From positions 2,231,075 through 2,295,074 of the forward strand of contig NZ_CM002299.1 of assembly GCF_000153125.2 (NCBI RefSeq): DNA of 64,000 nucleotides. The letters are read 5' to 3'. Origin of the DNA: Congregibacter litoralis KT71. GTDB lineage: Bacteria; Pseudomonadota; Gammaproteobacteria; Pseudomonadales; Halieaceae. The notes beneath the pieces are model-generated. The model was given only the letters and a program-made list of their open reading frames with translations. It had not been told where the DNA came from and ran no database searches. Positions 9,093 through 16,913 of this stretch are shown in pieces. Made by a program: the position numbers and the translations under genes. The first letter of the stretch is position 1, and each line of letters begins with the position of its first letter.

Positions 9093-10112
9093 TCAGCTGA
9101 CATCGCGCAAGCCTCCCGCCGCGAGGGCCAGGCGGTTGAGCTCTGCCTGGAACTCCGCTCCCCGGTCTTCGAGGACCGCCTGGAGCGCTTTTTCCATCAA
9201 GTGACGTGCCTGGGCAGTGTAAGCATAGATACAGGAGTGCACCGCCGCGTCTTTCCAGTTATCTACGGAACATGACGAAGAATATTCTTCAAAATCTGCC
9301 AGAGCCGTGATCAGGTCTGAGATGTGTTTTGGGCACTCGCAATCAAGGGCACTCTTTAGATTGGCGGCAGCCGCAAGCTCCGAGGCTTTAAAGTGTCGCG
9401 CTTTACCCGGCATAAGCTCTCCGAGATTAGTCTCCCCCGTATGCACGGAAGATTCCGCCACACCGCGGGCGATTTCGAAGGCCAGCTTGCCGGAATCCGG
9501 CGGAAACTCCATGACGGCGATCTCCGCCTTCTCGAGTTCTTCTATCCAGTGGTCGTTGCCAAAGCGATAGGCGACGATGATCCGCGACGCGACGCCGGCC
9601 TGCTGGAACTGACGGATCCTGGCCACCTGTGCACTCCCCAGGGAGCCGCACTCCACGACCAGCACGTCACTTTCCTCAAGGGCATCAAAGGCGTCCTCAG
9701 ACAGCTCTGAAAACTCGACGCGGGCCAGGTGCGCGTTGACATTGCTCACGCACCCCTGATGCTTGTCCAGCCAGTCACAGAGTGCTACTCCGACAAATAC
9801 AGCCCGAGGCTTCGCTGGAGCATCTGCGCCGCGCCCGCGCACGCCGCGCTGCTTAAGAAGCATTTCCAGGGTCTTGCGCTCCGACTTGGCAATTTCGCCG
9901 ATGCGGGCGCCATCGTTTACCAGGGACGCGACGAGCTGCAAATGCTCAAGATCCGACTGCGTGTACTGCCTGCGACCCGTTGGAGACTTGTGGCTGGCGC
10001 CTAAACCATAACGTCTCTCCCATACACGAAGCGTGTCAGGTTTTAATCCGGTCAGGCGTGCCACCGTACCAATACCATAGAGAGGGCGGGGCTCGAAAAG
10101 GGCTGCGTTCAT
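9093..10112 (-). CDS. MerR-family regulator with receiver-like C-terminal region
   Basis: 339 residues. Residues ~12-82 are a MerR DNA-binding domain (IGTVARLTGLKPDTLRVWER, then SPTGRRQYTQSDLE). Residues ~104-215 look like a Rossmann/receiver fold (AVFVGVALCDWL... DVLVVECGSLGS... RIIVAYRFG), as in LitR/CarH light-responsive regulators. The usual His of a cobalamin-binding motif is not apparent. A C-terminal helical part contains CECPKHISDLITALADFEEYS. It is divergent from the sigma factor and about 3.5 kb from a photolyase, the context in which LitR-type regulators often occur. A light or redox sensing role is inferred. Confidence 0.75.
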   Translation of the reverse strand: MNAALFEPRPLYGIGTVARLTGLKPDTLRVWERRYGLGASHKSPTGRRQYTQSDLEHLQLVASLVNDGARIGEIAKSERKTLEMLLKQRGVRGRGADAPAKPRAVFVGVALCDWLDKHQGCVSNVNAHLARVEFSELSEDAFDALEESDVLVVECGSLGSAQVARIRQFQQAGVASRIIVAYRFGNDHWIEELEKAEIAVMEFPPDSGKLAFEIARGVAESSVHTGETNLGELMPGKARHFKASELAAAANLKSALDCECPKHISDLITALADFEEYSSSCSVDNWKDAAVHSCIYAYTAQARHLMEKALQAVLEDRGAEFQAELNRLALAAGGLRDVS

Positions 10113-10146
10113 GGCGAGATCTCGTGGTGATTTGACAGTAGTTACG

Positions 10147-10200
10147 CGACAAAACTTGTACCAGATCTCAGCTTGCCGCGTCCATGTTCATGTTTTGTCG
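10147..10200. promoter_or_regulatory. inverted repeat CGACAAAAC / GTTTTGTCG between MerR-like and sigma genes
   Basis: Perfect 9-bp arms at 10147-10155 and 10192-10200, with centres 45 bp apart, in the 156-bp divergent promoter region. A third, related half-site CGACAAAC lies at 10243-10250 just before the sigma factor start. Roughly four helical turns between arms suits two regulator dimers on one face of the DNA, probably the MerR-like protein regulating itself and the sigma gene. The repeats are read directly; the binding role is inferred. Confidence 0.5.
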
Positions 10201-10268
10201 TAAAGATAGCAGGACAATCGTCAGATTTTGGTATCCAAAGTTCGACAAACTACCGTATATCTAGACAT

Positions 10269-11588
10269 ATGTTGATCGAGGAAGAAGCGGTGGAATCTTT
10301 AGCGGTAGAGACAGAAGACAAAGACCTGGAGCGCCTTTTTGCCGAAGCGCGCAGATACCCGCTGTTAACAAGCCAGCAGGAAAAATCCATCGACGGCAGC
10401 AAGTGGCAGGCAGTGACAGGACTGCAGAAGCTGCTGGTCCGGGATAAAGTTGCCAGGCATTACCTCCGCGCATGGAGTAGCAATACGGCGCTGACCCCCT
10501 TGGACATCGCCTACTTTACGAACCGGGAGCATCACTTTATTTTGCGCCGCGAGCTGTCCAACTATATGGCGGATGGTAAGCAAGCGGACCGCATGGAAGC
10601 CCTGCATTCCGCGCTGCAGAAAAATCGGACGCCCCGCACCCTGGACCAGCGCATGGCGGATCTGGACCTCCCCGCCAGCCTCACCGTGGGAATTGCCGTG
10701 GTCGTGCTGCGTCTCGACGGCGTAAAGCTGCAGGACAGTGTGGCGGACGCCCTGGAGCAATGGTCGACGTTTTGGACACACACGGAAAAGCGTCCGAAAA
10801 CGCCGCTGGAAGCATCTGTGCGCGAGGAGCTCATCGCCCATATGGAGAGCTACTCCGACGCGCGCGACACCCTCACCATGCACAATTTGCGCCTGGTGTA
10901 CTCCATCGCGGGTCGCTACCGGGGCAAGGGCGTCAACTATCTCGATTTGATTCAGGAAGGCACCCTGGGCCTGATCCGTGCTGCAGAGAAATACGATCAC
11001 AGCAAAGGATTTCGCTTCAGCACCTACTGCTTTAACTGGATAACCCAGGCTATCCGGCGCCACGTGGGAGACACGGGAGGCTTGATTCGCTACCCCACTC
11101 ATGTGCAGGAACAGGTTAATAAACTTTATCGCCTGCGCGTCACAGAAAAGCAGCGCACGGGTGAAGAGCCCGGCGACGCAGCGCTAGCGGAGGCGGCGGG
11201 CCTGACCCTCGAGAAAACCCGGGACCTGCTGCAGCTGCGAAACCTTGGGGTGTCCCTGGACGCCCCCCAATTCGACGATGACGACGGCACGCTGCTCGAT
11301 ACTATGAGCGGTGGACCTTTTGATGCCTCGGAATCAGAGGCAGAGACGGAATCTCTCCACGACCGGCTTTTGCTCGAAATGGAAGAACTGGACAAGGCCG
11401 AGCGTGAAGTCGTCATCGCGCGCTGGGGCTTGCACGATGGCCCCCCCCTCTCCCGCGCGGAGATTGCGGACCGTATGTCCGTCAGCAGGGAGTGGGTGCG
11501 TCAACTCGAGCGTGCGGCGCTGACCAAGCTCAGTGGCAATGAGCGTATTCGCTCAGCCTTTGCGGATTACATGGAAGCTTCCGACTAG
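10269..11588 (+). CDS. RpoD/RpoS-type sigma-70 family sigma factor
   Basis: 439 residues. A short region 1.2-like segment (~18-40, DLERLFAEARRYPLL) is followed by a ~145-residue unconserved insert. Then come region 2 (NLRLVYSIAGRYRGKGVNYL, IQEGTLGLIRAAEKYD, FSTYCFNWITQAIRRHV), region 3 (TGGLIRYPTHVQEQVNKLYR) and region 4 with helix-turn-helix (RAEIADRMSVSREWVRQLER). It is clearly a sigma factor of the primary-sigma lineage but not RpoD itself. ATG 10269 is chosen because the upstream in-frame extension to 10173 is not protein-like; there is no good ribosome site. It is divergent from the MerR-like gene. Likely an alternative stress or light sigma (inference). Confidence 0.8.
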   Translation: MLIEEEAVESLAVETEDKDLERLFAEARRYPLLTSQQEKSIDGSKWQAVTGLQKLLVRDKVARHYLRAWSSNTALTPLDIAYFTNREHHFILRRELSNYMADGKQADRMEALHSALQKNRTPRTLDQRMADLDLPASLTVGIAVVVLRLDGVKLQDSVADALEQWSTFWTHTEKRPKTPLEASVREELIAHMESYSDARDTLTMHNLRLVYSIAGRYRGKGVNYLDLIQEGTLGLIRAAEKYDHSKGFRFSTYCFNWITQAIRRHVGDTGGLIRYPTHVQEQVNKLYRLRVTEKQRTGEEPGDAALAEAAGLTLEKTRDLLQLRNLGVSLDAPQFDDDDGTLLDTMSGGPFDASESEAETESLHDRLLLEMEELDKAEREVVIARWGLHDGPPLSRAEIADRMSVSREWVRQLERAALTKLSGNERIRSAFADYMEASD

Positions 11589-11594
11589 GCCAGC

Positions 11595-11690
11595 AGGAAG
11601 GTCAGTAAGAAGCGTCAGGATGAAGGCTAGGCAGAAAGCCAGGGAGAAGCCCAGGCAAAAGGCCAGGTAGAAAGCCGGGGAGAGGTTGAC
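11595..11690. repeat. degenerate 12-bp tandem repeat downstream of the sigma gene
   Basis: About six to seven decaying copies of a 12-bp unit; the clearest are gcagaaagccag, ggagaagcccag, gcaaaaggccag and gtagaaagccgg at 11631-11678, with weaker copies before and after. It lies entirely between the sigma gene stop and the epimerase stop. On the minus strand it would read as four-residue repeats (LAFC, LGFS), but that frame is not a gene. No function is evident. Confidence 0.6.
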
Positions 11691-11711
11691 CCCGGACCTG
11701 CCCGTACCAAT

Positions 11712-11739
11712 ACGTAGCCCTGAGTACTTGGGGCTACGT
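11712..11739. terminator. 9-bp perfect hairpin at the convergent sigma/epimerase ends
   Basis: ACGTAGCCC at 11712-11720 pairs with GGGCTACGT at 11731-11739 around a 10-nt loop. It overlaps the epimerase stop codon and sits between convergent genes, where bidirectional terminators are common. No U-tract follows on either strand, so it is a weak terminator candidate or an mRNA-end stabiliser. Confidence 0.35.
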
Positions 11740-12615
11740 CTCAATCGCCTTGAGCGCAGTGTCGATATCCGCATGTGTAAAGTTAAAGCCTGATGATAGA
11801 AGGGCCTGAGGTAGCACCTTCTGGCCCGTGATGAGTAGCTCGTCAGCCATCTCGCCGACCATCGCGCGCATGACAACACCGGGCATAGGTATGGCCACCA
11901 GCGTCCGATGTACCTTTCGCATGGCCGCACAGAAACCCCGGCTCGTCACTGGAGTCGGCGCCGTGACATTCACCGCTCCCGCCACGTCAGCGTTGTCCAT
12001 CGCGTGGCATATTGCCGCCACCACGTCATCTCTGTGCACCCAACTGAGCCACTGCTCACCGTCGCCAATCCAATTAGCGACACCCATTTGAAAAGGCTGC
12101 GCCATCTGGGGATAAGCACCTCCCTCCTTATCGAGCACCACACCCAGACGCATGAGGCATAAGCGGGCATCGCCGGCAGCTTTCTTCGCCGCGGCCTCCC
12201 AATCCCTGCACAGTTCTGCGGCAAAGCCGGTCCCCGTGTCCGCCGACTCCGCCAGGGTCTCATCACCCCGGGGACCGTAAAATCCGATGGCACTGGCGTT
12301 AAGCCATATCACGGGCCGTTTTTCAACGGCGCGGAAGTATTCGCCCAGGCGCTGGGTCAGCAACACACGACTGTTGACCATTTCATCTTTATAAGCCGCG
12401 TTCCAGCGTTTAGCCGCAAGGGAGGCGCCAGCGAGGTTAATCACCACGTCGATGGGGGTCTCAAGCTGCGACAGTTCCTGTATGAATCGGGCATCAGAGA
12501 TTTGCGCCGGATCGGACTGTCGGGTGAGCACCGTCACCCCATGACCCTTGGCGCATAGGACAGGAACAAGCGCCTCGCCAATAAACCCCGTGCCACCCGT
12601 GACTAAGATTTCCAT
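11734..12615 (-). CDS. TIGR01777-family NAD(P)-dependent epimerase (YfcH-like)
   Basis: 293-residue short-chain dehydrogenase-like protein. The N-terminal dinucleotide-binding motif is GGTGFIGEAL; later come INLAGASLAAKRW and NASAIGFYG typical of the TIGR01777/YfcH group, and a C-terminal DUF1731-like segment (PMPGVVMRAMVGEMADELL). Substrate unknown. Members often lie near LitR-type MerR regulators and photolyases in marine gammaproteobacteria, as here. It is divergent from the sirtuin gene with a 107-bp shared upstream region. Confidence 0.85.
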   Translation of the reverse strand: MEILVTGGTGFIGEALVPVLCAKGHGVTVLTRQSDPAQISDARFIQELSQLETPIDVVINLAGASLAAKRWNAAYKDEMVNSRVLLTQRLGEYFRAVEKRPVIWLNASAIGFYGPRGDETLAESADTGTGFAAELCRDWEAAAKKAAGDARLCLMRLGVVLDKEGGAYPQMAQPFQMGVANWIGDGEQWLSWVHRDDVVAAICHAMDNADVAGAVNVTAPTPVTSRGFCAAMRKVHRTLVAIPMPGVVMRAMVGEMADELLITGQKVLPQALLSSGFNFTHADIDTALKAIET

Positions 12616-12722
12616 AAAACTGTCCTGTTTTTTTGGTGCTAGTTATTACCGCCGCGCGGTGAATTTAGATCAAAAACTGGACAGCCAATCCGCCGCGACA
12701 TCAGGCAACGTATGATGACGAC

Positions 12723-13616
12723 ATGAGTACTCAAATCCCCCTGCATGCTGAGAGCGACTTTTTAAGCGCCCTCATTGACCACGCGCCGGTATTGGTCATC
12801 ACCGGGGCGGGGATCAGTGTGTCGACGGGTATTCCCACCTACCGTGATGAAAAAGGAGCGTGGCTGCGAAGCAATCCCATTACCCATCAGGAGTTTGTAG
12901 CCGACCGTCGACAGCGCCAACGTTATTGGGGTCGATCGCTCCTGGGCTGGCCCGCTGTGCGGGATGCCAAACCCGCGAAAGGGCACCGTCTCCTGGCACA
13001 GTTGGAACACCATGGTTTGGTGTCACATATCGTCACGCAGAACGTAGACCGGCTCCATCAACGTGCCGGAAGCATCAGGGTTACGGACCTTCACGGACGC
13101 CTCGATCGCGTGAGGTGCCTGGGTTGCGAAACACTCTCAAGCCGGGATGTGCTCCAAAAGGCACTGGAGCGCTTGAACCCTCACATCAACCACACAACGA
13201 TTGAGGCACGCCCTGACGGTGATGCCGACATGCCCGACGCCATGGTTGAGGGAATCACCGTGCCTTCCTGCGACCTGTGTGACGGCACCCTGATGCCCGA
13301 CGTGGTGTTTTTTGGCGGAAGCATCCCCGGGAGCCGGGTGGAGCAATGCAAGCAGGTGCTTGAGCACTCTAACAGCGTACTGGTTGTTGGTAGTTCGCTG
13401 CAGGTGTACTCGGGCTATCGGTTTTGCAAATGGGCTGCGAAAGCGGGCAAGCCTGTTTTCCTCATGAATCCGGGGCAGACCCGCGCTGATGATATGGCGA
13501 CAAAGTGGTCCGTTGATGCCGATACGGGGCTTGATGCTCTCCTGAGCCTGAGCAGCAAAAAGCACGCTGAAGCCCTGCACATACCGCCAGGCCACCAACC
13601 TTCCCATACCGCATAA
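12723..13616 (+). CDS. Sir2-family NAD-dependent protein deacylase
   Basis: 297 residues. NAD-binding motifs GAGISVSTGIPTYRD and TQNVDRLHQRAG, the catalytic His at ~124 (TDLHGRLD), and a four-Cys zinc site (CLGC at ~132 and CDLC ~55 residues later) are all present. Sirtuins remove acyl groups from lysines using NAD, giving nicotinamide and O-acyl-ADP-ribose. The MPDVVFFGG and VVGSSLQVYSG segments place it in the class II-like branch. It ends 17 bp before the photolyase, and the two probably form one transcript, which is an unusual pairing. Confidence 0.9.
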   Translation: MSTQIPLHAESDFLSALIDHAPVLVITGAGISVSTGIPTYRDEKGAWLRSNPITHQEFVADRRQRQRYWGRSLLGWPAVRDAKPAKGHRLLAQLEHHGLVSHIVTQNVDRLHQRAGSIRVTDLHGRLDRVRCLGCETLSSRDVLQKALERLNPHINHTTIEARPDGDADMPDAMVEGITVPSCDLCDGTLMPDVVFFGGSIPGSRVEQCKQVLEHSNSVLVVGSSLQVYSGYRFCKWAAKAGKPVFLMNPGQTRADDMATKWSVDADTGLDALLSLSSKKHAEALHIPPGHQPSHTA

Positions 13617-13633
13617 AAAGGACACAATCAGGC

Positions 13634-15082
13634 ATGACAGACACTGTGATTCTCTGGTTCCGACAGGACCTCAGACTCAACGATCTCCCCGCACTCCAGG
13701 CCGCGAGTCGCGACGGGCGTCGTGTACTGCCCCTGTACATTTTTGACGAGGACTCTCCGGGAGATTGGGTGATGGGCGGCGCAAGCCGCTGGTGGCTGCA
13801 CCACAGTCTGTCTGCTCTTGCGAGGGACATCGAGGATCAGGGCGGCAAGCTGATATTCCGGCGCGGCAAGTCCCGGGAGGTACTCGGCGATATCTGCAAA
13901 AGCACCGACGCTACCGCGGTGTACTGCAGCCGCCGCTACGAGCCCTGGGCAAGCGAAGAGGAGAAGATGCTCCACGAGGACCTGGGTAACAGCGACATCG
14001 ATTTCAAGCGCTATGGCGGCACCCTCCTCCATGAGCCCGGCAACGTCATGACGCAGAGTGGAGGTCCGTACAAGGTGTTTACCCCTTTCTGGCGCGCATG
14101 TCTGGAGTTGGATAGAGCCGAGCCTGTACCCGTGCCCGATGTCACCTGGTCGACGTTCACAAAGAGCGACGCGCTGGATGACTGGCAACTGCGACCGACG
14201 TCGCCAAACTGGGCGGCATCCTGGGAAGAGTATTGGACCCCCGGTGAAGACGGCGCTCAACAACGCCTCCATGACTTTCTTGAGGAATCGGTGTCCCGCT
14301 ACGCCGACGAGCGGGACTTTCCCGCCGAAGAAGTAAGCTCCAGACTGTCGCCTCACCTCCACCACGGTGAACTATCGCCGCGGCAGGTCTGGGCTATGTG
14401 CGAGCAAAAAAAGCTCGAGACACCTGCGAGCGAAAAGGCGATTAAGAAGTTTCAGGCAGAAATCGGCTGGCGGGAGTTCTCCTACCACCTGCTACATTTC
14501 TTTCCGGAGATTCCAGAAAAAGCGTTCAAGGAGAACTTTGCCGACTTCCCCTGGCAACCGGACAAAACACGCCTGGAGCGCTGGCAACAGGGGCAGACAG
14601 GGTATCCCATCGTCGATGCGGGGATGCGGGAGCTCTGGGCAACGGGCACCATGCACAACCGCATCCGTATGGTGGTGGCCTCGTTTCTCTGTAAACACCT
14701 TTTACAACATTGGCGATCGGGAGAGGACTGGTTCTGGGACACCCTGGTGGATGCGGACATGGCAAGCAATGGCTGCAGCTGGCAGTGGGTAGCCGGCAGC
14801 GGTGCCGACGCCGCGCCCTATTTCCGTATATTCAACCCCATTACCCAGGGCGAAAAATTCGATAAACATGGCGACTATGTTCGTCAGTGGGTGCCGGAGA
14901 TTGCCAGGCTGCCCAACAAGTATCTACACAAGCCCTGGGAGGCCAGCAAAGAGGCCCTGGAGGAAGCCGGGATAAAACTAGGCTCGGACTATCCGGAGCC
15001 CATCGTCGATCACAAGGAGGCGCGTCAGGCGGCGCTGGATGCCTACGAAGACATTAAGGGTTCAAACACCTCGTCGTCGTAG
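13634..15082 (+). CDS. phrB: deoxyribodipyrimidine photo-lyase
   Basis: 482-residue DNA photolyase/cryptochrome-family flavoprotein; uses blue light to split cyclobutane pyrimidine dimers. The N-terminal antenna-domain signature ILWFRQDLRLNDLPAL and the C-terminal FAD domain with NRIRMVVASFL, DWFWDTLVDADMASN and SWQWVAGSGADAAPYFRIF are intact. The standard length suggests a full class I enzyme. It follows the sirtuin gene closely, and its 3' end overlaps the convergent xdhC-like gene by 21 bp. Confidence 0.93.
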   Translation: MTDTVILWFRQDLRLNDLPALQAASRDGRRVLPLYIFDEDSPGDWVMGGASRWWLHHSLSALARDIEDQGGKLIFRRGKSREVLGDICKSTDATAVYCSRRYEPWASEEEKMLHEDLGNSDIDFKRYGGTLLHEPGNVMTQSGGPYKVFTPFWRACLELDRAEPVPVPDVTWSTFTKSDALDDWQLRPTSPNWAASWEEYWTPGEDGAQQRLHDFLEESVSRYADERDFPAEEVSSRLSPHLHHGELSPRQVWAMCEQKKLETPASEKAIKKFQAEIGWREFSYHLLHFFPEIPEKAFKENFADFPWQPDKTRLERWQQGQTGYPIVDAGMRELWATGTMHNRIRMVVASFLCKHLLQHWRSGEDWFWDTLVDADMASNGCSWQWVAGSGADAAPYFRIFNPITQGEKFDKHGDYVRQWVPEIARLPNKYLHKPWEASKEALEEAGIKLGSDYPEPIVDHKEARQAALDAYEDIKGSNTSSS

Positions 15083-16015
15083 GCGAACCAGCTCCGCGAT
15101 TATGGAGACGGCGATTTCTGGCGGTGTCTTGCTGCCGATGTCCAGGCCAACGGGGGCGTGAAGCCGATCGATGGCATCCGAAGCCACGCCAAGGGCGCTC
15201 AGGCGCTCTTTGCGTTGCTCCGTGGTTCTCAAAGAACCCAGGGCACCCACATACCAGGCTTTTGATTCCAGGGCCTCCATAAGCGCCATGTCGTCGATAC
15301 GGGGATCATGGGTCAGGGTAATCACCACAGACTGGGAGTCGTCAGCATGGGCTCTGACGGCGTCATCGGGCATCCCGGGGAGCAAGGGGATCGCCGGGCC
15401 GCGCCAATCCGCCCGCGCATCATCCCGGGGATCACAGACCAGCACATCATAGTCCAGCCCGAGGGCAAGCTCCGCTACGCTGGCGGCCAGCTGACCGGCG
15501 CCTACAAGCAGCATGCGTTGCCGGGGCCCAAAACTTTGCGTCAGGCTATCATCGCCAAAATGTAATTCGGCAAAGCGCTCCCCAAGGCTGACCTCGGTGG
15601 CACCGGAGCGTCGATGCACGCGGCGTTGGGCTACCGCTCTAGCCTGCAGGGCATCCCGCACCCTGTGCAGCCAATCAAGATCTTTCTCGACGCTCAGGTA
15701 TTGCAGAAAAATACTCAGATGGCCGCCGCAGGGAAGACCCAGACGTGCATTTTCCTGGGCGCTGACGCCGTATTGAAGGACCTGCGGGATTTGAGTATCG
15801 AACTCGTCGGCGACGATACTTGCCAGAAGTTCTTCCTCGACGCAGCCGCCCGACAGAGACCCCACCTGAGACGCCGGCGGTAAGAAAAGAGCCATGGAGC
15901 CCACGGGACGGGGTGATGATCCATGCACCGCCACTACGGTAGCAAGCCAGCACGCCTGCCCCCGATCAACAGCGTCAAATGCGGCGTTTAGAACTGCGTA
16001 ATCTTGCGTCTGCAC
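15062..16015 (-). CDS. XdhC/CoxI-family protein
   Basis: 317 residues. N-terminal XdhC/CoxI domain (VHGSSPRPVGSMALF, GSLSGGCVEEEL with the family Cys) and a C-terminal Rossmann domain (LLVGAGQLAASVAELAL, DPRDDAR; then WYVGALGSLRTTEQR). XdhC-type proteins bind and insert sulfurated molybdenum cofactor into xanthine-dehydrogenase-class enzymes. No molybdoenzyme gene lies in this window, so its partner is elsewhere or it has another role. It converges on phrB. Confidence 0.85.
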   Translation of the reverse strand: MQTQDYAVLNAAFDAVDRGQACWLATVVAVHGSSPRPVGSMALFLPPASQVGSLSGGCVEEELLASIVADEFDTQIPQVLQYGVSAQENARLGLPCGGHLSIFLQYLSVEKDLDWLHRVRDALQARAVAQRRVHRRSGATEVSLGERFAELHFGDDSLTQSFGPRQRMLLVGAGQLAASVAELALGLDYDVLVCDPRDDARADWRGPAIPLLPGMPDDAVRAHADDSQSVVITLTHDPRIDDMALMEALESKAWYVGALGSLRTTEQRKERLSALGVASDAIDRLHAPVGLDIGSKTPPEIAVSIIAELVRLRRRGV

Positions 16016-16088
16016 GTGGCCGGGTTACTTCGCCATGTCAGGGAGCTGCGAGCGTCTCAGAAACAACACCAACAGCTTATCTAAAGTG

Positions 16089-16162
16089 TGGAGGCTCGGG
16101 TCGGAATCGAACCGGCGTTGACGGATTTGCAATCCGCTGCATAACCACTCTGCCACCGAGCC
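16089..16162 (-). tRNA. tRNA-Cys (anticodon GCA)
   Basis: 74 nt with encoded CCA. Acceptor stem GGCTCGG/CCGAGCC, D arm GGCAGAGTGGTTATGC, anticodon stem-loop GGATTGCAAATCC and T arm GGTTCGATTCC are all present. It follows tRNA-Gly by 8 nt, and both follow pgsA, the same order as glyW-cysT in E. coli. Confidence 0.96.
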
Positions 16163-16170
16163 TGGAAACT

Positions 16171-16246
16171 TGGAGCGGGAAACCGGGTTCGAACCGGCGA
16201 CCTCAACCTTGGCAAGGTTGCGCTCTACCAACTGAGCTATTCCCGC
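16171..16246 (-). tRNA. tRNA-Gly (anticodon GCC)
   Basis: 76 nt with encoded CCA. Acceptor GCGGGAA with TTCCCGC, D arm AGCTCAGTTGGTAGAGC, anticodon stem-loop AACCTTGCCAAGGTT and T arm GGTTCGAACC are canonical. It lies 80 bp after pgsA, probably processed from the same long transcript. A small hairpin (16254-16259 with 16265-16270) precedes it and may help processing. Confidence 0.97.
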
Positions 16247-16326
16247 AGGGATACCCGCAAATCATGCGGGAGGCGTATTGTAGGGTGTGATGTAAGCGAG
16301 TCAAGCTGAAAACTCAGGCGATGCTA

Positions 16327-16896
16327 TCAGCCCGGAAGCTCATCGGAGAGCACCTGCTGCGCAGCACGAAGATACTGCCACATGGACCAGATGGTCAGGG
16401 CCGCCGCGACGTAGAGAAGCAGGACGCCAAGGGCGAGAATTTCGCTGCCATCGCGCTCGGCATCCACAGCGAGGAGAACCACGATGGACACCATCTGAAA
16501 GCCAGTCTTGACCTTCCCTATCATCGACACTGCCACCGACGTTCGCTTACCCAGCTCCGCCATCCACTCGCGAAGGGCAGACACCACAATCTCCCGGCCG
16601 ATGATGACGCATGCGGCAAGCGTAAAAAGTAAGTCGTTGTGACGCTCCACGAGCAACACCAGGGCGACAGCGACCATCAGCTTGTCTGCCACGGGATCGA
16701 GAAACGCACCGAAAGGCGTCATTTGCCCCAGGCGACGAGCGAGATAGCCATCAAACCAGTCGGTAACTGCCGCGACGGCAAAAATGGCCGCGGCCGACAG
16801 CAAATGCCCTTCAAAGGGCATATAAAACACGGCGACCATCACGGGGATGAGGATAATTCGCAGTAGTGTCAGAGTATTGGGAATATTCAGAGACAA
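16327..16896 (-). CDS. pgsA: CDP-diacylglycerol--glycerol-3-phosphate 3-phosphatidyltransferase
   Basis: 189-residue inner-membrane enzyme making phosphatidylglycerophosphate, the committed step to phosphatidylglycerol and cardiolipin. The CDP-alcohol phosphotransferase motif is complete: DWFDGYLARRLGQ followed by GAFLDPVADK. About five hydrophobic helices, usual length. It lies 17 nt after uvrC and just before tRNA-Gly and tRNA-Cys, the uvrC-pgsA-tRNA order seen in enterobacteria. Confidence 0.94.
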   Translation of the reverse strand: MSLNIPNTLTLLRIILIPVMVAVFYMPFEGHLLSAAAIFAVAAVTDWFDGYLARRLGQMTPFGAFLDPVADKLMVAVALVLLVERHNDLLFTLAACVIIGREIVVSALREWMAELGKRTSVAVSMIGKVKTGFQMVSIVVLLAVDAERDGSEILALGVLLLYVAAALTIWSMWQYLRAAQQVLSDELPG

Positions 16897-16913
16897 AAGC
16901 TCGCTCTCAGGGA

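Noticed and set aside
10173..10268. N-terminal extension of the sigma factor
   Set aside because: The 32 extra residues are not sigma-like and cover the inverted repeat and promoter region.
11553..11930. Minus-strand open frame of 125 residues over the repeat and the epimerase end
   Set aside because: Its first half lies in another frame of the well-supported epimerase and is Arg/Ser/Cys-rich; the second half is only the 12-bp repeat translated. No ribosome site.
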